11,728 nucleotides of DNA from positions 1 through 11,728 of the forward strand of contig CAMCUJ010000017.1 of assembly GCA_945878965.1 (NCBI GenBank). Direction: 5' to 3'. Positions 7,179-11,728 of this stretch are shown here, one piece after another; the first letter of the stretch is position 1; each line of letters starts with the position of its first letter. Below the pieces are notes generated by a model. The model was not told the origin of the DNA and did not search any database. It was given only the letters and a program-made list of their open reading frames with translations. A program made the translations under genes and the position numbers. This DNA comes from an uncultured Clostridia bacterium (GTDB lineage: Bacteria; Bacillota; Clostridia; Monoglobales; Monoglobaceae).

Positions 7179-9152
7179 TTAGTTTATTGTTGCTCCGCTC
7201 TGAATATCATCTAAAACAGTTGTAACCGAAAGCTTGCCGTTATGCTCCGCAGATAAAATCATTCCCTGTGATTCAACACCCGCAAGCTTAACTGTAGGAA
7301 GGTTCGCAACAAATAATACATTCTTTCCTATAAGCTCTTCCGGCTTGTAGTATTTTGCAATTCCCGAAACTATCTGACGTTTCTCGTTTCCAACCTTAAG
7401 TATGAACTTTAAAAGCTTGCTTGACTTCGGCACCTTCTCACATTCAAGCACCTTTCCCACTCTGATATCAAGCTTTCCGAAATCATCTATTGTAATCTTA
7501 TCCTTAAACGGCTCAAGCTCTACTTTTTCCTCATTTTCTTCATTTTCTTCATTTTCTTCATTTTCTTCCTCAGAAGCCGAAGCCGCAAATTCCGCTTCAA
7601 GCTCCGCAAGCTTCTTTTCCGCATCAAGACGTGTAAATATCGGCTTTGGCTCTCCTACCATATCTCCCGAAACCGTATTTCCAAAGGTTTTAATGCTCTC
7701 AAAATCCATAGCCTTAGCATTAATCTGACGTGCTATTTCCTCACAGGCTGACGGCATAAACGACGAAAGAAGTGCCGCTGAAATTCTTATAGACTCCAAA
7801 AGATTATAAAGAACCGTTCCAAGCACCGCCTTTTTGCTTTCATCCTTTGCAAGAACCCACGGTGTTGTTTCATCTATATATTTATTAGCTCTGTTTACTA
7901 TCTTGAATATCTCATTAATCGCATCCGCTGTCTTATAGCTGTCCATTAATTCAACTGCCTTTGAAACAGCATTTGCACAAACCGCCTTAAGGTCGCTGTC
8001 AAACTCCGTTCCCTCACCGCTGCTTGGAATTACTCCGCCGAAATACTTCTTAACCATAGACACTGTACGGTTTACAAGGTTTCCGAGCGAATTTGCAAGG
8101 TAAGTATTATAGTTGGTAATTAACTTTTCATAGGTAATAGTTCCGTCCTGTGCATACGGCATCTCGGAAAGAAGATAAAATCTTATAGCGTCAACTCCGA
8201 AATGCTTAACCAAATCATCGGCATAAAGAACGTTGCCTATAGACTTGCTCATCTTGCTTTCGCCGTTTAACAGCCACGGGTGTCCAAAAATCTGCTTTGG
8301 CAGCTCCTCACCAAGCGCCATAAGAATAATAGGCCAGTATATAGTGTGAAATCTTAAAATATCTTTACCTATTATATGGACATTTGCCGGCCAATATTTA
8401 TTGAATAACTCGCCGCTCTCGCCGTCTGCATTATATCCAAGTGCATTTATATAGTTAGTAAGTGCGTCAAGCCATACATATACAACATGTCCTTCATTAA
8501 ATTCTACAGGAATACCCCATGTAAAGCTCGTTCTTGATACGCACAAATCCTGAATGCCCGGCTTTATGAAATTGTTTATCATTTCCTTCTTTCTCGATTC
8601 CGGCTGAATAAATTCAGGGTGACTTTCTATATGCTCCATTAATTTTTCCTGATACTTGCTCATTTTGAAGAAGTAAGCTTCTTCCTTAGCCTTGTGAACC
8701 TCTCTGTGACAGTCGGGGCATTTTCCGTCAACAAGCTGAGTTTCTGTCCAGAACGATTCACACGGAGTACAATACATTCCCTCATAAGTATCAAGGTATA
8801 TATCGCCTTGGTCATATAGCTTTTTAAATATCTTCTGAACGCTCTTTACATGATAATCATCGGTTGTACGTATGAATTTATCATAGCTTGTGTTCATAAG
8901 ATTCCATATATCCTTAATTTCACCTGCAACCTTATCCACATATTCCTTAGGTGTAATACCTTCCTTTTCGGCAAGCTCCTGAATTTTCTGACCATGCTCA
9001 TCAGTTCCCGTAAGCAAAAAAACATCATAACCTTCAAAACGCTTAAATCTTGCAATTGCATCCGAAAGTATTATTTCATAGGTATTTCCGATATGCGGTT
9101 TGCGTGAAGTGTACGCTATTGCAGTAGTTAAATAAAATTTTTCTTTTTCCAT
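7179..9152 (-). CDS. metG: Methionyl-tRNA synthetase
   Basis: MetG charges tRNA-Met and initiator tRNA with methionine. The 657-residue protein has the HIGH-class signature PHIG (19-22), LTGTDEHGQKI (47-57), a zinc-binding knuckle with CxxC pairs Cys128/Cys131 and Cys145/Cys148, the KMSKS loop (300-304), an anticodon-binding helical region to about 515, and a C-terminal Trbp111/EMAP-II-like tRNA-binding domain (about 555-657, beginning DFGKLDIRVGKVLECEKVP) that mediates dimerisation and tRNA binding. A glutamate and asparagine linker made of a repeated ENE unit (about 529-542) joins the last two domains. The ATG at 9152 has a GAGGG element about 8 bases upstream. It begins 44 bases after the ruvB stop on the same strand. 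No T-box leader precedes it, which fits its position as the second gene of the transcript. Confidence 0.98.
   Translation of the reverse strand: MEKEKFYLTTAIAYTSRKPHIGNTYEIILSDAIARFKRFEGYDVFLLTGTDEHGQKIQELAEKEGITPKEYVDKVAGEIKDIWNLMNTSYDKFIRTTDDYHVKSVQKIFKKLYDQGDIYLDTYEGMYCTPCESFWTETQLVDGKCPDCHREVHKAKEEAYFFKMSKYQEKLMEHIESHPEFIQPESRKKEMINNFIKPGIQDLCVSRTSFTWGIPVEFNEGHVVYVWLDALTNYINALGYNADGESGELFNKYWPANVHIIGKDILRFHTIYWPIILMALGEELPKQIFGHPWLLNGESKMSKSIGNVLYADDLVKHFGVDAIRFYLLSEMPYAQDGTITYEKLITNYNTYLANSLGNLVNRTVSMVKKYFGGVIPSSGEGTEFDSDLKAVCANAVSKAVELMDSYKTADAINEIFKIVNRANKYIDETTPWVLAKDESKKAVLGTVLYNLLESIRISAALLSSFMPSACEEIARQINAKAMDFESIKTFGNTVSGDMVGEPKPIFTRLDAEKKLAELEAEFAASASEEENEENEENEENEEKVELEPFKDKITIDDFGKLDIRVGKVLECEKVPKSSKLLKFILKVGNEKRQIVSGIAKYYKPEELIGKNVLFVANLPTVKLAGVESQGMILSAEHNGKLSVTTVLDDIQSGATIN
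7532..7567. repeat. Four perfect tandem copies of a 9-bp unit inside metG
   Basis: CATTTTCTT is repeated four times at 7532-7567, with a degenerate fifth unit beside it. On the coding (minus) strand this encodes a repeating Glu-Asn-Glu tripeptide in the linker before the tRNA-binding domain of MetG. Because the unit is 9 bases, gain or loss of copies changes the linker length without shifting the frame. Confidence 0.95.
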
Positions 9153-9196
9153 TATATATAACCCTCTTTCTGTAATCTCAAAATCTTGTATATATT

Positions 9197-10246
9197 CTAT
9201 TCATCAAGCATACTAATCTGTGAATCAGCCTTTTTTGAAGAGTTCTCACCGTAAGGTATTCCAAAATGCTCATATGCAAGCCGTGTAACCATTCTGCCCC
9301 TCGGAGTTCTGTTGATAAAACCAATCTGCATAAGATACGGTTCATAAACGTCCTCAACAGTATCGCTTTCTTCACCGATTGTAGCCGCCAAGGTGTCAAG
9401 TCCCACAGGACCTCCGCCGTAATTATATATGGCGGTTGTAATCATACGCTTATCAATAGAGTCAAGTCCAAGGCTGTCAATTTCAAGCATATTAAGTGAT
9501 AAATCCGCAACCTCTTTGGTAATTTTACCGTCTGCTTTAATCTGAGCAAAATCTCTGACTCGCTTTAAAAGTCGGTTTGCAATACGAGGCGTACCTCGTG
9601 AACGAAGTGCAATTTCAGCAGCTCCGTCCCTGTCAATTTCAATACCTAAAATATCGGCGGAACGTGTGACAATATGAGTAAGCTCCTCTGTTGAGTAAAG
9701 CTCAAGACGGCTTATAACTCCGAATCTGTCCCTTAGCGGAGCGGTTAATGCTCCGGCTTTTGTCGTAGCACCTATTAGCGTAAAGTGCGGAAGGTCAAGT
9801 CTGATTGAACGTGCCGACGGGCCTTTTCCGATAATAATATCCAGTGCATAATCCTCCATAGCGGGATAGAGAATTTCCTCAACACTGCGGCTCAATCTGT
9901 GTATTTCGTCAACAAAAAGAATATCGTTTTCAGAGAGATTGGTAAGCAGTGCCGCAAGGTCACCCGGTTTTTCGATAGCAGGACCCGATGTAATTCTTAT
10001 GCCGGCACCCATTTCGTTTGCGATAATTCCCGAAAGAGTTGTCTTTCCAAGTCCCGGTGGACCGTAAAGCAGTACATGGTCAAGTGCCTCACCTCTCTGC
10101 TTTGCCGCCTCTATAAATATACTGAGATTTTCTTTAGCCTTGCTCTGACCTATATATTCACCCAGCGTTTTCGGTCTTAAGCTGTATTCATTTTCATTAT
10201 CCTCATTTATTTCAGATGAGGTTACAATTCTATTTTCTGTATCCAT
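9197..10246 (-). CDS. ruvB: Holliday junction branch-migration ATPase RuvB
   Basis: RuvB is the AAA+ motor that, with RuvA, drives branch migration of Holliday junctions in recombinational repair. The 349-residue protein shows the RuvB-specific N-terminus [12 protein letters not shown] (about 23-34), Walker [10 protein letters not shown] (62-70), Walker B FVDEIHRL (111-118), sensor 1 IGATTKAG (158-165), the arginine-finger region LRDRFG (171-176), and the C-terminal winged helix with [11 protein letters not shown] and RTPRGRMVT. Length is usual. The ATG at 10246 has only a weak AGGG element about 11 bases upstream. RuvB often follows ruvA, but here a strong promoter lies directly upstream and the next gene is divergent rpsT, so ruvA and ruvC must be elsewhere. 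It is followed at 44 bases by metG. Confidence 0.98.
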   Translation of the reverse strand: MDTENRIVTSSEINEDNENEYSLRPKTLGEYIGQSKAKENLSIFIEAAKQRGEALDHVLLYGPPGLGKTTLSGIIANEMGAGIRITSGPAIEKPGDLAALLTNLSENDILFVDEIHRLSRSVEEILYPAMEDYALDIIIGKGPSARSIRLDLPHFTLIGATTKAGALTAPLRDRFGVISRLELYSTEELTHIVTRSADILGIEIDRDGAAEIALRSRGTPRIANRLLKRVRDFAQIKADGKITKEVADLSLNMLEIDSLGLDSIDKRMITTAIYNYGGGPVGLDTLAATIGEESDTVEDVYEPYLMQIGFINRTPRGRMVTRLAYEHFGIPYGENSSKKADSQISMLDE

Positions 10247-10319
10247 ATTATTCTTATCCCTATAATTTTTTAAGATAATAAATCCAAATCCTTCATAACT
10301 GCATAGCTATATAATTTTA

Positions 10320-10348
10320 ATTATAAAGTAAAACTGCCCTAAAGTCAA
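10320..10348 (-). promoter_or_regulatory. Sigma-A-type promoter for ruvB-metG
   Basis: On the minus strand a TTGACT -35 box (complement of 10343-10348) and a perfect TATAAT -10 box (complement of 10320-10325) are separated by exactly 17 bases. The start of transcription would be near 10313, giving a leader of about 65 bases to the ruvB ATG. A tiny frame in that leader, MKDLDLLS, probably has no meaning. This is the best promoter seen on the minus strand and probably drives ruvB, metG and possibly genes beyond. Confidence 0.85.
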
Positions 10349-10395
10349 GGAATTACAGAAATTTAGATTAAAATATTAGTTACTGCTTGAGATTT

Positions 10396-10429
10396 AATAA
10401 ATTTGGAGTGAATATTTTAAATAAATTTG
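10396..10429. repeat. AT-rich segment with a 10-bp direct repeat between divergent promoters
   Basis: AATAAATTTG occurs at 10396-10405 and again at 10420-10429, 24 bases apart, in the very AT-rich stretch between the ruvB and rpsT promoters. It lies 30-65 bases upstream of the rpsT -35 box. It could be an upstream-element-like region or a protein site, but composition alone makes such repeats likely, so no function is claimed. The ruvB-rpsT interval (10247-10567) holds no other gene. Confidence 0.35.
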
Positions 10430-10461
10430 TTAAGAAAAATTTATTTTTTTTAAAAAAGGGG

Positions 10462-10490
10462 TTGATTTTTTTATTAATTTGTGGTAAACT
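10462..10490 (+). promoter_or_regulatory. Extended -10 promoter for rpsT
   Basis: A TTGATT -35 box (10462-10467) and a TAAACT -10 box (10485-10490) are separated by 17 bases, and a TG at 10482-10483 gives an extended -10 element. The start would be near 10497, leaving an untranslated leader of about 70 bases before rpsT. The upstream DNA is rich in A and T runs. Confidence 0.75.
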
Positions 10491-10512
10491 GTTTAGTATT
10501 GAGTGTGAATTC

Positions 10513-10540
10513 TATCAATGCTTTCACGACAGTGTTGATA
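10513..10540 (+). promoter_or_regulatory. Leader hairpin upstream of rpsT
   Basis: In the rpsT leader TATCAA (10513-10518) pairs with TTGATA (10535-10540), and inside it CAC (10525-10527) pairs with GTG (10532-10534) around the tetraloop GACA, leaving a one-sided bulge TGCTTT. It ends 15 bases before the GGAGG ribosome binding site. Many ribosomal proteins bind a leader structure to limit their own synthesis; whether S20 does so here is inference only. Confidence 0.4.
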
Positions 10541-10567
10541 AGATTACTTTGTAACGGAGGTGAAATC

Positions 10568-10828
10568 ATGCCTAACATTAAGTCAGCTAAAAAGAGAGTT
10601 AAGGTAACAAAGGTTAAAACTCTTAGAAATCAGATATTAAAATCACAGCTTAAGACAGCTATAAAGAAGTTTGAAACTTCACTTGCTGAAGGTAAGGAAG
10701 CTGCCTCTGCTTCATACAATGCTTTGATAAAGAAGACAGATCAGGCTGTAGCTAAGGGCATTCTTCATAAGAATACAGCTTCAAGAAGAAAGAGCCAGTA
10801 TGCTGCAAAGCTTAACAATATCGCTTAA
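10568..10828 (+). CDS. rpsT: 30S ribosomal protein S20
   Basis: S20 is a small basic, helical protein that binds 16S rRNA in the body of the 30S subunit. The 86-residue product begins [20 protein letters not shown] and continues with the long lysine-rich helices and the ending [22 protein letters not shown], a clear match to the family in length and pattern. The true start is the ATG at 10568, seven bases after a strong GGAGG (10556-10560). A longer in-frame reading from GTG at 10481 would begin within the -10 box of the promoter and adds non-family residues, so it is rejected. It is transcribed divergently from ruvB, has its own promoter, and is closed by a terminator 20 bases after the stop, so it forms a single-gene unit. 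Confidence 0.98.
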   Translation: MPNIKSAKKRVKVTKVKTLRNQILKSQLKTAIKKFETSLAEGKEAASASYNALIKKTDQAVAKGILHKNTASRRKSQYAAKLNNIA

Positions 10829-10848
10829 TTATTGAATACAGTGCATAT

Positions 10849-10876
10849 AACCGATTTGATTTCAAATCGGTTTTTT
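10849..10876 (+). terminator. Intrinsic terminator of rpsT
   Basis: A perfect 10-bp stem, AACCGATTTG (10849-10858) with CAAATCGGTT (10863-10872), closes on the loop ATTT and runs directly into a T-run (10871-10876, then CTTTTTT). It lies 20 bases past the rpsT stop. Confidence 0.93.
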
Positions 10877-10885
10877 CTTTTTTAC

Positions 10886-10950
10886 ACGGCAGCGCTGTTG
10901 CCGTAATGAAGCATTTCCGATCGGATACCGCCGACAAGGCATAACGGCAA
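10886..10950. other. Nested inverted repeats in the rpsT-AraC spacer
   Basis: ACGGCA (10886-10891) mirrors TGCCGT (10899-10904), while TTGCCGT (10898-10904) also mirrors ACGGCAA (10944-10950). The two pairings share an arm, so they exclude each other. A 10-bp palindrome, TCCGATCGGA, lies between them (10916-10925). The patch is richer in G and C than its surroundings and has no coding frame. It could be a decayed repeat element. The rest of the spacer to 11053 shows only a short inverted repeat, GCAATT/AATTGC (11038-11052), next to the stop of the AraC fragment. Confidence 0.4.
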
Positions 10951-11053
10951 ATAAAGATATATGAAATTAACATAGTTCATAACGTATTTTAACCTATACC
11001 TTTTGCTACAAAACCTGTTCTATATAAGTATCCGACTGCAATTTTTAATTGCG

Positions 11054-11420
11054 TTAAATTGTCGAGTTCTTGTTTTTAGTTCTATATCTGAATTCTGTGG
11101 GAGTCATACCTGTTTTATTTTTAAAACGTACAGAAAGATAATCACCGCTGCAATAGCCTGTATCAAATGCAATTTCCGTAACCGACTTTGTTGTATTGAT
11201 AAGCATTCTTTTAACATGATTAATACGTACATTACTTATATATTCACTCAATGAAATACCCATCTGAGCAGTAAAGAGCCTTGAAAAATATGAATTTGAA
11301 AAATGTAAAAGTCTTGCTATATCATCAAGAGTAATTTGCTTGTGATAATTATTTTCTATATAATATATCGCCTCAAGAACAGGCTCGCTGAGAGGTGACT
11401 TATACTTTTCAGAATCACAT
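11054..11420 (-). pseudogene. C-terminal DNA-binding domain of an AraC-family regulator, truncated
   Basis: The reverse strand encodes about 120 family-like residues ending in a stop at 11054. They form the two helix-turn-helix motifs of AraC/XylS regulators: YHKQITLDDIARLLHFSNSY, FSRLFTAQMGISLSEYI, then INTTKSVTEIAFDTGYCSGD and SVRFKNKTGMTPTEFR. AraC proteins normally have another 100-200 residues before this, for sensing sugar or envelope signals. Here the frame upstream of about 11420 becomes the antisense of another gene (the low-complexity reading MIALAAFAASSAAILYLP), so the sensing half is missing. The ATG at 11482 lies in that antisense stretch and is not a credible native start. The fragment could still bind DNA if expressed, but it is best read as a gene broken at the junction. 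Confidence 0.75.
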
Positions 11421-11603
11421 TCTATAGACGGCAAATACAATATGGCTGCCGACGAGGCTGCAAAGGCCGCTAACGCTATCAATCCAAAGGTTGCTGTTCC
11501 TTACCACTATAACAATTTTGTTGACGAAGACAAAGCTGTAGAATTTGTAAACTTGCTTGACAGTGATATAAAAGGTGCAATTCTTACCTTTAAAATGAAT
11601 TAA
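11421..11603 (+). pseudogene. C-terminal fragment of a metallo-beta-lactamase-fold hydrolase (UlaG/UPF0173-like)
   Basis: On the plus strand a frame reading SIDGKYNMAADEAAKAANAI, then NPKVAVPYHYNNF and VEFVNLLDSDIKGAILTF, stops at 11603. The order D/G-G-x-Y-x-M, then EAA..A..I.PK..IP.HY, then an acidic helix, matches the last 55-60 residues of UlaG-like metallo-beta-lactamase-fold hydrolases, where the histidine of the P-x-HY motif is a metal ligand. The rest of the enzyme, including the HxHxDH metal site, is absent: upstream of about 11420 the sequence becomes the antisense of the AraC gene. Codon use (GCT, AAG, GTT, AAC) is somewhat unlike the neighbouring fragment. A terminator follows 22 bases after the stop, as expected for a true gene end. 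It is a gene remnant or one half of a junction. Confidence 0.72.
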
Positions 11604-11625
11604 ATCCACAGCTTTAAGAAAAAGG

Positions 11626-11656
11626 GCACTTGTTCAATCAGAACAGGTGCTTTTTT
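11626..11656 (+). terminator. Intrinsic terminator after the hydrolase fragment
   Basis: GCACTTGTTC (11626-11635) pairs with GAACAGGTGC (11641-11650), with one G-T pair, over the loop AATCA, followed by six T residues (11651-11656). A-rich sequence on the left side means it could also work on the minus strand. Confidence 0.88.
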
Positions 11657-11673
11657 CCGCCGTAAAAGTAAAA

Positions 11674-11728
11674 GGGGCTGTTGCAAATTAGCATTTTTAC
11701 GATGCTCATTTGCAAGTTCTATATTTTT
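11674..11728. mobile_element. Probable outer end of an insertion sequence, cut by the window
   Basis: From 11674 the sequence reads GGGGCTGTTGCAAATTA, which resembles the terminal inverted repeats of IS1182-type insertion sequences in Firmicutes (recalled, not searched). Within it TTGCAAAT (11681-11688) and AGCAT (11690-11694) pair with ATGCT (11702-11706) and ATTTGCAA (11708-11715), forming a 13-bp stem with one mismatch and a 7-base loop. The T-run at the end could make this a terminator-like barrier just inside the element. The transposase would lie beyond the window, so neither the family nor the presence of a full element can be confirmed. Confidence 0.45.

Noticed and set aside
7402..7728. 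Plus-strand serine- and phenylalanine-rich frame inside metG
   Set aside because: It is a shadow of metG; its Ser/Phe repeats come from the antisense of the 9-bp tandem repeat.
10247..10312. Short upstream frame MKDLDLLS in the ruvB leader
   Set aside because: It is eight codons long with no ribosome binding site and no regulatory codon run; it is expected by chance.
10481..10567. N-terminal extension of rpsT from GTG 10481
   Set aside because: The GTG overlaps the -10 region of the promoter, the extra 29 residues do not look like S20, and a strong ribosome binding site directly precedes the ATG at 10568.
11038..11052. GCAATT/AATTGC as a terminator of the AraC fragment
   Set aside because: It is a weak six-pair AT-rich stem followed by a mixed sequence rather than a T-run on the minus strand.
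11415..11609. Minus-strand open frame of about 64 codons over the hydrolase fragment
   Set aside because: It is the antisense of a recognisable MBL-fold C-terminus and of the following terminator region; it has no family resemblance.

Overview
The window is a low-GC, AT-rich stretch typical of an anaerobic Firmicute, most likely a member of the Clostridia. The evidence is the block radical SAM/DUF512 - der - plsY - gpsA, strong AGGAGG-type ribosome binding sites, TTGACT/TATAAT promoters, and TTG or decoy near-cognate starts. Genus or species cannot be read from the sequence. Almost everything up to about 10.25 kb lies on the minus strand, so it is transcribed from right to left in these coordinates.

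Layout in the direction of minus-strand transcription: a consensus promoter (10348-10320) leads into ruvB and metG. A spacer of about 210 bp follows, packed with palindromes, including two inverted copies of a GTAGGGGCG-type repeat. Next come two adjacent radical SAM proteins of unknown substrate (a PDZ/DUF512 protein and a YhcC/TIGR01212-like protein), the ribosome-assembly GTPase der, the phospholipid-precursor pair plsY and gpsA, a membrane-anchored ComEA-like helix-hairpin-helix protein, an alpha/beta-hydrolase, and the first 15 codons of another gene cut by the window edge. Most spacings are 16-75 bp and no convincing internal terminator was seen, so one or two long transcripts are likely. 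The repeat-rich spacer is the natural place for a break.

Divergent from ruvB, rpsT (ribosomal protein S20) is a compact single-gene unit on the plus strand, with an extended -10 promoter, a short leader hairpin, a strong ribosome binding site and a clear intrinsic terminator.

The right end (about 10.9-11.73 kb) is different. A truncated AraC-type DNA-binding domain (minus strand) is joined near 11420 to the C-terminal tail of a metallo-beta-lactamase-fold hydrolase (plus strand). A terminator follows, and then what looks like the outer end of an insertion sequence, starting GGGGCTGTTGCAAATTA and carrying a long hairpin. This is either a deletion scar or an assembly junction next to a mobile element.

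The core of the window is conserved housekeeping DNA. I did not find a convincing new multi-gene system. The points most worth a second look are the GTAGGGGCG palindrome pair, the right-hand breakpoint with its insertion-sequence end, the two radical SAM proteins beside der, and the S20 leader.
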